A stretch of 64,000 nucleotides of DNA, from NCBI RefSeq assembly GCF_014596445.1, contig NZ_MECL01000199.1, positions 1 through 64,000 of the forward strand, in the 5' to 3' direction. Source of the DNA: Streptomyces sp. CBMA29. GTDB lineage: Bacteria; Actinomycetota; Actinomycetes; Streptomycetales; Streptomycetaceae. Position 1 is the stretch's first letter; each line of letters opens with the position of its first letter. The notes under the pieces are model-generated. The model ran no database searches. It was not told the origin of the DNA and was given only the letters and a program-made list of their open reading frames with translations. The position numbers and the translations under genes are program-made. Positions 15,751-24,620 of this stretch are shown one piece after another.

Positions 15751-18700
15751 TCACGCGTCACGTCCGCTGATCGCGTACAGCGCCAGCCGGGCGTCGTCGG
15801 GCAGGGTGAGGGAGACGGCGGTCTTCGCGCTGTCCAGCGGGACCGCGATGTGCCAGATGTCGACCCCGACACCGTCGGGCGCGCCCTGCTTGTCGTAGCG
15901 GGAGTCGGCGTGGATCGCGGCGTCCTCGCCGAGCCGGGGGGCGCCGGCCGCCCAGTCGGTCGCGGTCAGGGTGACGGGCGCGGAAGTGCCGTCCGAGTAG
16001 TGCACGGTGGCGGCGGCGTTCACATCGCCGTGGTGCGCGGTGAGCAGCACGTCGAGCGCCGAGTAGGAGCGCTCCACCAGCGCGACGCTCTGGCCGTGCG
16101 CGGTCGCGAAGTTGGCCGCGCTGCCGGTGGTGTCGGGGAAGGTGTAGGCACGCCCGCCGAGCACGCCGGGGCCCGGCACCGGGAGCTGTTCCGCGGGGAA
16201 GCTGGTCCCGGTGCCGTCGAAGTCGGCGCCGGTCGCGCCCGCCGTGCTGACGCCGTCCACGTCGTACTGCGCGGACAGGTCCTGCGGGCAGTACCCGCTG
16301 CCGCCCTGGCAGGTCGAGGTGGCGACCGAGACCGGTACGGTCCTGGTCACCGAGGGGCCGCCGGACTGCGTGACCTTGACGGTGACCTGGTAGGTGCCGC
16401 CGGGGGTGCCCGTCGGGGCGGAGATCCGTACCGGCACCACCTTGGTGGTGGGCAGCGTCCCCGAGTCCACGCGGAAGCCGCTCGTGCGCGGGCTCGCGGT
16501 GAGCCCGTGCGGCGCGCTGACCGTGACGGTGCCCGAGACCTTGCCGGGGGCGGTGAGGACGGCGGAGACGTCCACGTCCGTCCCGGGGCCGCCCGCGAGC
16601 ACGCCGGGCGCGGCCGGGGAGACCGACGCGGCGGTGTGCCGTACGGGCGCCGCCACGTGGTCGGGGGCGGGCGGCCCGTCGTTCTTGCCGGTGCCCCAGC
16701 TCGACGGCTTGGTGCCGACGGTGAGCGAGAGGTCCTTGCCCGCCTTGATGTCCCGGGTGCTGATGTACGTGGTCCGCAGGCTCTTGCCGCCAAGCCGCGC
16801 GGACTGGATGTACCGGTTGGTGTCGGTGCTGCCCGGCGCGGTGATCGTCATCCTGCCGCTCGGGTAGTAGTGCCGGTCGAGGGTCAGGTCGACCCGGCCG
16901 AACAGCGGCGTGGACAGGCCCCACAGGTCGGTGCCCGGCGTCATCGGGTAGATGCCGATGGCCGAGAGCACCTGCCAGGACGACATGGTGCCGAGGTCGT
17001 CGTTGCCGGTGACGCCGTTCGGCGCGTCCGTGAAGAGGGTCAGCCCGGCGTGCACCACGTCGGTGGTCTTCCACGGCTGCCCGGTGGACAGATACGTGTA
17101 CGGAGAGCTGAGGTCGGGCTCGTTCTGCGGGTTGTACTTGTCCTGGTTGTAGTACGAGTACGGGCCGTTGACCCAGACATCGCGCGCGGTGCCCGCCGGG
17201 TCCTTCACCAACTGGTCGTAGGCGAAGAAGGAGTCGAGCCGGGCGTTGGCGGTCGCGTTGCCGCCGATCAGATCCACTATCCCCGGCAGGTCCTGCGGGA
17301 CGAGCCACATGTACTGCCAGGAGGTGCCCTCGTGGAAGCCGACGCTGGAGGCGGGGTCCACCGGGCCGACGAAGGCGCCGTCGGTGTTCCTGGCCCGGAA
17401 GAAGCCGGTGCTCGGGTCGAGGATGTTCCGGTAGTTCTGGCCTCGGGTCAGATAGCGGCGGGCGTCCGCGGTGTGGCCGAGCGACTGCGCCATCCCGCCC
17501 AGGGCGGCGTCGGCGAGCGCGTATTCGAGCGTCGCGGACGGGCCGTGCTGGAAGTCGTTGTCACCGGGCTTGCCGGGCCGCGCCGGGTCGTACGGCACAT
17601 AGCCGTTCGCCAGGTACTCGACGTCGGCCTGGCGGCCCGCGGACGGCGAAGAGGCGGGCGGCACGGTGTCCGCGTGCTTCTTCAGCGCCCGGTACGCCTC
17701 CTCCTCATGGCCCTTGAGCAGGCCCTGCCGGTAGGCGTCCACCAGGAACGGGGTCACCGGGTCGCCGGTCATGATGTTCGTCTCGGCGGTGGCGTACCCC
17801 CAGCGCGGGAGCTGTCCGCCCTCGTCCGCGACGCGCAGCAGCGACAGCGCCATGTCGCGGGACTCGCTCGGCGCGAGCAGCGACAGCAGTTGCTGCTGGG
17901 TGCGGTAGGTGTCCCACAGCGACCAGTTCTGGTAGTACGTGATGCCGCCCGCCGGGTGCACCTTGTTGTCCCAGCCGGTGTAGCGGCCGTCCACGTCGCT
18001 GCCGACGTTCGGCGCGAGGAAGGAGCGGTAGAGCGAGGAGTAGAAGGTCCGCTGCTGCTCTTGGCTGCCCCCCTGCACCCGGATCTGGCCGAGCCGGTCC
18101 TGCCAGGACTTCCGCGCGGCGGCGGCCGTCGTGTCGAAGGTGCCGCGCCCCTCGGCCGCGAGGTTCTTCGCGGCGCCGTCCTGGCTCACCCACGACAGCG
18201 AGGTGACCGCGGTGACCTGCTGGTCCTTCGTGGTGTCGAAGCGCGCGTAGGCGCCGCCGAGCCCGGTGGAGGTCGAGGTGCGGCTGCCCGCCGTCACGGT
18301 CTTGCCGCTCCACGTCCCGTACGACTGGAAGGGCCGGTCGAAGCGGGTCTCGGTGTACACCGTGTACGGCTGGGTGTCCTGGCAGAAGCCGCGGCCGGTG
18401 ATGGCGGTCAGCACCGTACGGTCGTCGAGCACGGTCACCGTGCTGCTGGTCACCTTGTGCAGCGCCTGGCCGCTGTTGAGCAGCACATTGGCCTGGTCGG
18501 TCGCCGGGAAGGTGTAGCGCTGCCAGCCGGTGCGGGTGGTGGCGCTCAACTCGGCGGTGATGCCGGTGTCGAGCTTGACCTTGTAGTAGCCGGGGGAAGC
18601 GGTCTCGTCGGCGTGGCTGAACTTCGCGGCGTAGGCGGCGTCGTCGGTGGCGGTGATCGCACCGGTCGTCGGCAGTACGGGCAGGTCGCCGCCGAGCCCG

Positions 18701-19011
18701 CAGCCCACACCTGACAGGTGCACGGAGCTGAAGCCGCGGATGTGGTCCTGGTTGTAGTCGTAACCCGTGTTGTGGCCGGTGTCGGGCGAGAGCTGCACCA
18801 TTCCGAACGGCACGGCGGCGCCGGGGTAGGTGTTCCCGTCGTCCTGCGAGCCGATGAAAGGGTTGACCAGGTGCGTGAGATCGCCGCCGGCGACGGCGGA
18901 ACCGCCGTCGGCCGACGCGGTCTGCGCGGGCAGCGCCGCCGCTCCCGCGGCGAGCAGCGCGGTGAGCGCGGCCAGCGCCGCGGAGCGCAGACGCGGCATC
19001 CGTGGAGTCAT
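15751..19011 (-). CDS. Secreted GH92 alpha-mannosidase with C-terminal NEW3-like and beta-sandwich domains
   Basis: 1086 residues; start at MTPRMPRLRS behind GAGGAC, followed by a Sec signal (ALTALLAAGAAALPAQTASA). The mature enzyme begins directly with the GH92 fold: VNPFIGSQDDGNTYPGAAVP, later WDTYRTQQ and the calcium/catalytic loop GNDDLGTMSSW. After about residue 760 come an Ig-like domain of NEW3 type and a terminal beta-sandwich that resembles the end of the third GH92 protein of the window. It is first in the operon, behind a perfect palindromic operator; 116 bp separate it from the next GH92. Probably releases terminal alpha-mannose outside the cell; linkage specificity cannot be read from sequence alone. 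Confidence 0.92.
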   Translation of the reverse strand: MTPRMPRLRSAALAALTALLAAGAAALPAQTASADGGSAVAGGDLTHLVNPFIGSQDDGNTYPGAAVPFGMVQLSPDTGHNTGYDYNQDHIRGFSSVHLSGVGCGLGGDLPVLPTTGAITATDDAAYAAKFSHADETASPGYYKVKLDTGITAELSATTRTGWQRYTFPATDQANVLLNSGQALHKVTSSTVTVLDDRTVLTAITGRGFCQDTQPYTVYTETRFDRPFQSYGTWSGKTVTAGSRTSTSTGLGGAYARFDTTKDQQVTAVTSLSWVSQDGAAKNLAAEGRGTFDTTAAAARKSWQDRLGQIRVQGGSQEQQRTFYSSLYRSFLAPNVGSDVDGRYTGWDNKVHPAGGITYYQNWSLWDTYRTQQQLLSLLAPSESRDMALSLLRVADEGGQLPRWGYATAETNIMTGDPVTPFLVDAYRQGLLKGHEEEAYRALKKHADTVPPASSPSAGRQADVEYLANGYVPYDPARPGKPGDNDFQHGPSATLEYALADAALGGMAQSLGHTADARRYLTRGQNYRNILDPSTGFFRARNTDGAFVGPVDPASSVGFHEGTSWQYMWLVPQDLPGIVDLIGGNATANARLDSFFAYDQLVKDPAGTARDVWVNGPYSYYNQDKYNPQNEPDLSSPYTYLSTGQPWKTTDVVHAGLTLFTDAPNGVTGNDDLGTMSSWQVLSAIGIYPMTPGTDLWGLSTPLFGRVDLTLDRHYYPSGRMTITAPGSTDTNRYIQSARLGGKSLRTTYISTRDIKAGKDLSLTVGTKPSSWGTGKNDGPPAPDHVAAPVRHTAASVSPAAPGVLAGGPGTDVDVSAVLTAPGKVSGTVTVSAPHGLTASPRTSGFRVDSGTLPTTKVVPVRISAPTGTPGGTYQVTVKVTQSGGPSVTRTVPVSVATSTCQGGSGYCPQDLSAQYDVDGVSTAGATGADFDGTGTSFPAEQLPVPGPGVLGGRAYTFPDTTGSAANFATAHGQSVALVERSYSALDVLLTAHHGDVNAAATVHYSDGTSAPVTLTATDWAAGAPRLGEDAAIHADSRYDKQGAPDGVGVDIWHIAVPLDSAKTAVSLTLPDDARLALYAISGRDA

Positions 19012-19028
19012 TTTGTCCTCTACTCGTT

Positions 19029-19042
19029 TGACAACGTTGTCA
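19029..19042. promoter_or_regulatory. Operator TGACAACGTTGTCA upstream of the GH92 operon
   Basis: A perfect 14-bp palindrome with a central CG lies 17 bp before the GH92 start codon. Its 12-bp core GACAACGTTGTC recurs upstream of the third GH92 gene 35 kb away. CG-centred palindromes of this size are typical of LacI-family operators; a ROK regulator is also possible. Confidence 0.75.
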
Positions 19043-19494
19043 GAGCACACCTGGGATACAGGTGGTGGGAGGCACGGGGACATGCCAATGAGACGTCAGG
19101 AATCCTTGCCCGAAGAGTGCCCGGCGTCAATGGCGCAGCACAGGATGATCAAAGGATGGGGTGCATACCCCCACAATGGCGGGCATTTATCCGTCAAATC
19201 CCTTGAAACGGCACCGACTCGACAGGGAGTGCGGTCGTCTTGCGGGCGTTTTATACCGAATTGGGGGAATTCGCGGCATGGCGGGGTCCTGCCGAGAGCA
19301 GGGCCGCGAAAACCCGTGGAACCACGCCGCCACGCACGGTTATCGTGCTGGCGCACCTGTCGCACCTGTCGCCGTGGCAAAGGAACACCGTTGTACACCT
19401 GTTGAGACACCCCTGGCGCTGATCTGTCGCACGCCGCCCCCGGGCGCCGTGCCCCTTTTCGCTGCGGTCTTTCTCACCGAACAGGTGTTCATTC
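19043..19494. other. Long intergenic region between the GH92 operon and DUF1062 gene
   Basis: Divergent promoter region, noticeably richer in A+T than its surroundings between 19080 and 19300. It contains a lone half-site CTTGAAACG (19202-19210) like the GH78 operators but without the second arm, and a short tandem repeat of GCACCTGTC near 19355. No convincing gene: open frames here lack third-position bias. Confidence 0.4.
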
Positions 19495-20079
19495 GTGTCA
19501 CAAACCTGGGTGGTCGCTCCCACCTGCCCGCCTCTTGTCGTGCGCCGTTGCCACTCGTGCCCGTCCGATCGCTTCCGGGCGAGCGGCAAATTCCGGGTCA
19601 ACGCGCACCACAAGTCCCTCGACGTCTGGCTCCTCGTCCTGTGCGCGGGATGCGGGCAGACCGCGAAGCTCACGGTCTTCGAGCGGGTCAACGTGCGCTC
19701 CCTGCGCCCCGACCTGCTGGACAGGCTCCACACCAACGACCCCGGGCTGACGGCCGAACTGCTCCAGCACCCGGCCGTCCTGCACCGCAACGGCGTCGCC
19801 CTCGACTGGACCGGCGCCTGGCGCCTCGACGTCACCGGCCCCGGCCTCGACCCCGGCCCCGGCCCCAGTCCCGGTCCCGGTCCCGCGGACGACGATGCCC
19901 TGGAGGTGTCCGTGCGCTTCGCGGCGCACATCCCGCTGCGGCCCGTCCGGCTGATCGCCGACGGGCTCGGCGTCTCACGCGCCGAGGTCAAGCGGCTGAT
20001 CGACGAAGGGAAGATCGTCTCGGCGCACCGCCTGAGCGGAAAGGCGGGTGGCGACTTCACCTTCCTGCTCAAGGGCTGA
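19495..20079 (+). CDS. DUF1062 family protein
   Basis: 194 residues with a GTG start at the first codon that matches the family N terminus (SQTWVVAPTCPPLVVRRC). Two Cys pairs (Cys19/Cys22 and Cys50/Cys53) form a likely zinc ribbon. A Gly-Pro repeat linker at about 113-130 joins it to a C-terminal helical region (SRAEVKRLIDEGKI) that looks S4-like, a fold often used to bind RNA. Function of the family is not established; RNA binding is my inference. Ends at a bidirectional terminator. Confidence 0.85.
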   Translation: MSQTWVVAPTCPPLVVRRCHSCPSDRFRASGKFRVNAHHKSLDVWLLVLCAGCGQTAKLTVFERVNVRSLRPDLLDRLHTNDPGLTAELLQHPAVLHRNGVALDWTGAWRLDVTGPGLDPGPGPSPGPGPADDDALEVSVRFAAHIPLRPVRLIADGLGVSRAEVKRLIDEGKIVSAHRLSGKAGGDFTFLLKG

Positions 20080-20088
20080 GCCCTGCCG

Positions 20089-20121
20089 GGGCCTGTCCGG
20101 CGCGGTCCGCCGGACAGGCCC
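20089..20121. terminator. Bidirectional terminator between convergent genes
   Basis: A perfect 14-bp stem (GGGCCTGTCCGGCG and complement) with a 5-nt loop fills the 41-bp gap between the DUF1062 stop and the EamA stop. Confidence 0.85.
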
Positions 20122-21035
20122 TACGGGGCGTCCGTGACGTCGAGGCGGGCGCCGCGCGCGGCGCCCGCAGAGGCCGCCACCACGCACAGCACCGCGACCC
20201 ACTGCGTCCAGCGCAGCGCCTCCTGGAGCACGATCAGGCCGATGAGGGCGGCCATCGCCGGTTCGAGGCTCATGAGGATGCCGAAGACCCGCGGTGGGAT
20301 CTTGCGCAGCGCCTCCAGCTCCAGCGAGAACGGGACCACCGACGACAGCAGCGCGACACCGAACCCGGCGGCCAGCACCCACGGGTGGACCAGCGCCGTA
20401 CTGCCGTCGGCCACACCGAACGGGACGGCCACCAGGGCCGCGACGACCATGCCCAGCGCGAGACCGTTGCCGTGGGCGGTGTGACGGCCCAGTGCCGCGC
20501 CGACCGGGATGTACGCGGCCCAGCACGCGGCGGCGGCGAGCGCGAACAGGAAACCCACGAGGTCGATGTCTCCGCGTCCCCCGACCAGCAGGAGCACACC
20601 GGCCGCCGCGAGCAGCGCCCAGAAGGCGTCCAGCCACCGCCGCGACCCGGCCAGGGCCACCGTCAGCGGTCCGAGGAATTCGGTGGTCACCGCGATCCCG
20701 AGCGGGAGCCGGGTCAGCGCCTGGTAGAAGCAGAGGTTCATCACGCCGATCGTGACGCCGTAGCCGATCACCACGGTCCACGACCGGCGGTCCATCCGCA
20801 GCGACGGCCGCCACAGCGCCGTCAGCACGACCGCGGCGAAGAAGAGCCGCAGCGCGACCGTACCGAGGCTGCCCACCGCGCTGAACAGGTGCGTGGCCAC
20901 CGCCGAGCCCAGTTGGACGCTGAGGGTGCCGAGCAGGACCAGGGCCGTCGGCGGGATCGCGCCGAAGCCGCGTCGGGCCCGCGCGGCCGGCGAGAAGCGG
21001 AGGTACGGGGCGCGTTCGGTCCTGCCGATGTTCAT
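20121..21035 (-). CDS. EamA/DMT-family exporter (RhtA-like)
   Basis: 304 residues with ten hydrophobic segments in two EamA repeats, the layout of RhtA-type threonine/homoserine exporters. The second half contains the typical PLEPAM-like motif as MSLEPAMAALIGLIVLQE. Start placed at MNIGRTERAP; a GTG three codons earlier is possible and the longer frame lacks coding character. Monocistronic. The exported compound (amino acid or other small metabolite) is not determinable. Confidence 0.85.
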   Translation of the reverse strand: MNIGRTERAPYLRFSPAARARRGFGAIPPTALVLLGTLSVQLGSAVATHLFSAVGSLGTVALRLFFAAVVLTALWRPSLRMDRRSWTVVIGYGVTIGVMNLCFYQALTRLPLGIAVTTEFLGPLTVALAGSRRWLDAFWALLAAAGVLLLVGGRGDIDLVGFLFALAAAACWAAYIPVGAALGRHTAHGNGLALGMVVAALVAVPFGVADGSTALVHPWVLAAGFGVALLSSVVPFSLELEALRKIPPRVFGILMSLEPAMAALIGLIVLQEALRWTQWVAVLCVVAASAGAARGARLDVTDAP

Positions 21036-21223
21036 GGTGGCCACGCGCGGAGTATCGACGATCGGGCGCCGCACGTCGCGTGGTTTTCCTTGGGGCTTGG
21101 CCTGGGGACCTGGATTGCCGGCATCGGCGACGGGGGCGACGGGCTGTGCCTGCGCACGTCCACCGGCGAGGAGTCGCTGCCCGCGACGGTCCGACCGGCC
21201 CCCTCTGGCCCCTTCAGGCCCCC

Positions 21224-22075
21224 TCAGACACCCCGCAGGTCCCGCCGCGCGGCGCCGATGATCCGAAGGGCGTCGGCGCCGTACACGGCGGATTCCCGCA
21301 GGGTGCGCCAGGTGCGCAGGTACGTTCCGACGCTCACCGCGTCGTCGATCCACAGCTCCGCGTGCCAGGTCTCCACGATCACCTGGCTGTCGTCATAGAC
21401 CCAGAACGCGGTGGCGGGCGGGATCTTCAGGGGCGCGGTCAACGGGACGATCCCCAGCTCCAGCGTGTCCAGGCCCACGGCGCCGGTCAGCCGGTCGAGT
21501 TGCGCTGCGAGGACGTCGGGCGGGCAGATCAGAGCCCGGAGAGCAGCCTCCCACATGAGAATCCGGAAACGTTTCCCCGGTTCGTACAGTGCCTCTTGGC
21601 GCTTGATACGGGAGCGCACCGCGTCTTCCGTATCGCGCGGCGACTGTTGCAGTTCGGCGTACCGCGTGAAGACGCACCGGGCGTAGTCGGGCGTCTGAAG
21701 AATGCCCACGACCATGGCCGGCTCCCAGCCACGGAACAGCGTGGCCGCATTGTGCCGTGCCAGGTGCGTGTCCTGGACGGCCTTGTGCCCCGCCGCGAGC
21801 TGGCGCCGCCAGGACCTGATGTGCGACTCGAAGCCGCGCAGCCGCGCCACGAGTTCCCCGTACGCCTCCGGCTGCCCCGTGGCCTCCGCCCATTGCCGAA
21901 GGTCCTCGGGCGTGGCGGTCTGCCTGCCGTTCTCCAGCTTGCTGACCTTGGGCTGCGGCCAGCCCAGAAGCCGCGCCAGGTCGGAACCGGTGAGGCGTTC
22001 TCCGGGTGCCGAGAGCCGCAGCTCACGCAGCCGCAGCCCCAGATTCTCCCGCGCCTGCTGATAGTCCGTGCTCAC
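21224..22075 (-). CDS. Helix-turn-helix regulator with DUF5753 domain
   Basis: 283 residues starting at GTG (STDYQQARENLGLRLRELR). Residues 10-75 are an XRE-type HTH (LARLLGWPQPKVSKLENGRQ); residues 95-280 are the DUF5753 domain common in Streptomyces regulators that pair with small partner proteins, often discussed as antitoxin-like. The gene lies 16 bp downstream of the DUF6879 gene, so they form an operon. It is divergent from the peptide-methyltransferase unit and could regulate it (inference from position). Confidence 0.85.
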   Translation of the reverse strand: MSTDYQQARENLGLRLRELRLSAPGERLTGSDLARLLGWPQPKVSKLENGRQTATPEDLRQWAEATGQPEAYGELVARLRGFESHIRSWRRQLAAGHKAVQDTHLARHNAATLFRGWEPAMVVGILQTPDYARCVFTRYAELQQSPRDTEDAVRSRIKRQEALYEPGKRFRILMWEAALRALICPPDVLAAQLDRLTGAVGLDTLELGIVPLTAPLKIPPATAFWVYDDSQVIVETWHAELWIDDAVSVGTYLRTWRTLRESAVYGADALRIIGAARRDLRGV

Positions 22076-22091
22076 CGGCGCCGCCCAGGAT

Positions 22092-22826
22092 TCACGCGTA
22101 TGTGTCGTAAGGCACCGCATAGTGCCAGGCGGCGTCGCGCACCTGCGCATAGCGGTTGACGGCGGCGGGCTCCGTGATCAGTTCGACGTTCACCAGGTTG
22201 TCGTCCGCGTCGAAGTTCAGCAGCGCGACCAGACGGGAGTCAAAGATCCAGAAGTCCTCTTCAGGAAGTTGGAGCCGCTGCGCGTCGGCGCGGCCCAGGC
22301 ACCGGATGTCCTCCCCCACAGCCGAATTACGCCGTGCGTTGTCGAGGAGATAGAGCTGGCCGGGGGTCGCCGGGCTGTCGAGAAGCCGCACCCGCTCGAA
22401 CCGCTTGCCCAGAGCGGACTGTTCGCGCCGCTCCGCGCACCACTGCTCGTTCGCGCCCTCCCAGTTCACCGGCTCACCACGGCTGAACTGCGCCCACGTG
22501 TCCGTGGCTTCGTCGGAGGCGTAGCGGCGCCGAGTCTCCAACCGCCACGCGGTGTGTTCGAGTTGGGTGAACAGGCGCTCGAACTCATCCATGCCGATGA
22601 TGTCGGCCACGCGGTCTGCCTCCTTAGGGCCGAAGTCCACCAGTAGCGCACGGGGGACGACGATCGGGACCTCGTCGGGCCCCAGGTGTTTCAGCCGGGC
22701 GATGTCAGAAGGGTCGGTCAGGACCGGTCCGTGGACGATGACTTCGCCGGAGTCCAGATCCTCGTGAATGGCCGGGCAACCGTTGACACCGCTTCCCGTG
22801 CCATTGAAACGCAGCCTTCGCACCAT
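22092..22826 (-). CDS. DUF6879 family protein with extra N-terminal domain
   Basis: 244 residues. Residues 1-68 (MVRRLRFNGTGSGVNGCPA ... VPRALLVDFGPKE) look like a small conserved Streptomyces protein usually found beside DUF6879 genes; residues 75-244 are the DUF6879 domain (EHTAWRLETRRRYASDE, FWIFDSRLVALLNFD, YAVPYDTYA). Here both are in one frame. Function unknown; the partnership with a DUF5753 HTH protein recurs widely in actinomycetes and may be a regulator-partner or toxin-antitoxin-like pair. A possible -35 TTGACT lies upstream at about 22967-22972 on the minus strand, with a weak -10. Confidence 0.78.
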   Translation of the reverse strand: MVRRLRFNGTGSGVNGCPAIHEDLDSGEVIVHGPVLTDPSDIARLKHLGPDEVPIVVPRALLVDFGPKEADRVADIIGMDEFERLFTQLEHTAWRLETRRRYASDEATDTWAQFSRGEPVNWEGANEQWCAERREQSALGKRFERVRLLDSPATPGQLYLLDNARRNSAVGEDIRCLGRADAQRLQLPEEDFWIFDSRLVALLNFDADDNLVNVELITEPAAVNRYAQVRDAAWHYAVPYDTYA

Positions 22827-23102
22827 CGTCGGTTCCTCTCGCTGCCGGAGTTGGTCCCTTCATGCTGGCCGCGCCGGGACGTCACACGCTACTGGAACCG
22901 GGGGGTCTCGGGAGAATAAGTCGGCATACCCGCACCGGATCTGCGAATAATCGAGCATAGGCACTGCCGAGAGTCAACGTCCGTTCTCTAGCGTCGGGTT
23001 CACGGCGATGGACGCCCGCTCGGGGTGTGGTCACCGCATGGAAGACCGCTGAGGCATCTTCCGGCGGAGGCACGTCCTCGGGGACAGAATGGGAGATTCA
23101 GC

Positions 23103-23207
23103 ATGGGTGACGGAGACAACCTTCCGGGTCAGCCGTGGCCGGGGCCGCAGGAGCCGCCGTCGCCTGACGGTGGCTCACCCGAAGGGGACGGGAAGCACAA
23201 GAAGTGA
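23103..23207 (+). CDS. 34-residue peptide coupled to a PIMT-type methyltransferase, candidate RiPP precursor
   Basis: A small gene with a strong ribosome site (GGGAGA, 6 nt before the ATG) and codon use like real genes of this genome. The peptide is Pro/Gly-rich and ends in a basic KHKK tail. It contains three Asp-Gly steps (GDGD near the start, PDGG in the middle, GDGK before the tail), the sequence most prone to succinimide and isoaspartate formation. It has no Cys, so it is not a lanthipeptide. Its TGA overlaps the GTG of the methyltransferase gene (GTGA), so the two proteins are made together. I recognise no known precursor family; the RiPP role is inferred from the partner enzyme. Confidence 0.6.
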   Translation: MGDGDNLPGQPWPGPQEPPSPDGGSPEGDGKHKK

Positions 23208-24394
23208 GTGGGCGTGGTGGGCCGGAGCGGGTCGGCCGGCGGGAGTTGGGCCGCTTCCTGCGGGAGGCGGGGGCGCTGTCCCCGGAGTGGGCGGGAACGT
23301 TCGAGGCCGTCGACCGGGCGGGGTTCCTGCCGTCGTTGATGTGGCCGTTCGACATGGAGACCAAGGCGTCCGTCGCCGTGGACCGTTCGCGGGAACCGGA
23401 TGCCTGGTACGGCTACGCCGACTCCGATGTGCCCATCACGACGCAGTGGGACGACGGCGAGCACGCGGGACCGGGGCCGGGCCGGGTACCGACCAGTTCG
23501 GCGAGCATGCCGAGCGTCGTCTTCCGGATGCTCGGCGACCTCGCGGTGGAGGACGGCCACAGGGTGCTCGACATCGGGACGGGGCCGGGGATCAACGCGG
23601 CGTATCTGGCGCATCGGCTGGGCGGCGACAACGTCTTCACGATGGAGGTCGACGCAGGTGTCGCCGCCGCCGCGAGGAGTGCGCTCGCGCTCGCCGGTCT
23701 CCGTCCGGGCGTCATCACGGGGGACGGATTGGAGGGGCACCGCGCCGCCGCCCCCTATGACCGGATCATCGCCACGGCCGGTGTCCGGACGTTTCCCCGC
23801 GCGTGGCTGGAGCAGACACGGCCGGGCGGGGTCGTCGTCCTGCCGTGGGGCACCCGGTTCGGCAACCGGGACGCCGTCGCACGGCTGGTCGTGTCCGGCG
23901 ACGGCACGGCGGCGTCCGGATTCTTCACCCGGCCGGTCGAGTTCATGAAGCTGCGGGCGCAACGGCTGTCCTGGCCGGGCCACGCCGCCCATGTCCCCGC
24001 CGAAGGAACGGCCGGCCCAGGTGTCCGGCGTACCGTCTCGGACATCCCGGAGGACGAGTTCTTCCCCGGGACGTGGGACGCCCTGGAATTCGCCCTCGGG
24101 CTCAGGATCGCGGACTGCCTGCGGATCGTCGCCGACAAGCGGGACGGGATGCGCCCGGTGTGGCTGTACGGCCTGTCGGACATGTCGTGGGCCGTCGCCG
24201 TCTTCCGGGACGGCGCGGACACCGACGTCTACCAGTCCGGCGGACGCGCGTTGTGGACGGAGGCCGAATCGGCCTACCGGTGGTGGAAGATGAACGACAG
24301 TCCGGGCTTTGAACGGTTCGGACTCACCGTGACGGCCGGCGGCCAGGACGTCTGGCTGGACGAGCCACGGCACTCGATCCGCCTGATCCGCTGA
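23204..24394 (+). CDS. PIMT-family methyltransferase with long C-terminal extension (RiPP-tailoring type)
   Basis: 396 residues, far longer than repair-type protein-L-isoaspartate methyltransferases (about 210-230). The PIMT core is clear: TSSASMPSVVFRML at about 97-110, the SAM-binding VLDIGTGPG at 121-129, the acidic end of the next strand (MEVDAG) and YDRIIATAGV. The C-terminal 180 residues, with ALWTEAESAYRWW and ERFGLTVT, resemble the extension seen in methyltransferases of ATP-grasp and lanthipeptide RiPP loci, which convert an Asp to aspartimide or isoaspartate in a precursor. No ATP-grasp or lanthionine synthetase gene is nearby. Overlaps the 34-residue peptide gene. Confidence 0.82.
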   Translation: MSGRGGPERVGRRELGRFLREAGALSPEWAGTFEAVDRAGFLPSLMWPFDMETKASVAVDRSREPDAWYGYADSDVPITTQWDDGEHAGPGPGRVPTSSASMPSVVFRMLGDLAVEDGHRVLDIGTGPGINAAYLAHRLGGDNVFTMEVDAGVAAAARSALALAGLRPGVITGDGLEGHRAAAPYDRIIATAGVRTFPRAWLEQTRPGGVVVLPWGTRFGNRDAVARLVVSGDGTAASGFFTRPVEFMKLRAQRLSWPGHAAHVPAEGTAGPGVRRTVSDIPEDEFFPGTWDALEFALGLRIADCLRIVADKRDGMRPVWLYGLSDMSWAVAVFRDGADTDVYQSGGRALWTEAESAYRWWKMNDSPGFERFGLTVTAGGQDVWLDEPRHSIRLIR

Positions 24395-24592
24395 GAGGGC
24401 GCTTCTCCCCCGGCGGACGCCTCCCCCACCCCCACAGCCTCCCTGGTCACAGCCCCAAAGGCGCCCCTGCGGCACGGATCCTCCACGATCGGCCGGGGCA
24501 ACAACTCCCCGCACGGGTATGGACGGGCCGCGAAACACCGACGTAGTGTGCTCCGCGGCCCAGGAAGATCAGCGGGGGTTTCCTCGTTCGCG

Positions 24593-24608
24593 ATCTTGAA
24601 ACGATTCA
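24593..24608. promoter_or_regulatory. Operator ATCTTGAAACGATTCA upstream of GH78 pair
   Basis: An imperfect palindrome (TGAAACGATTCA, 10 of 12 bases symmetric) ends 12 bp before the GH78 start codon. Fourteen of its first 15 bases are identical to the site upstream of the large GH78 gene at 43756-43770, so both are probably bound by one LacI-type regulator. Confidence 0.65.
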
Positions 24609-24620
24609 TTCGGGAGAGAC

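Noticed and set aside
9248..15898. A 2216-codon open frame on the plus strand opposite the carotenoid oxygenase and GH92 genes
   Set aside because: It is antisense to well-supported genes, its composition is Arg/Gly/Val-rich low complexity, and long frames opposite GC-biased genes are expected here. The same holds for the other very long antisense frames (for example 44909-47608, 50347-54576, 15619-18714).
19202..19210. Half-site CTTGAAACG in the GH92-DUF1062 gap
   Set aside because: No second arm follows and it is not near the start of a glycosidase gene.
21565..21576. Perfect palindrome GGAAACGTTTCC resembling the GH78 operator
   Set aside because: It lies inside the coding sequence of the DUF5753 regulator, in the middle of conserved protein, and lacks the flanking ATCTT shared by the two GH78 sites.
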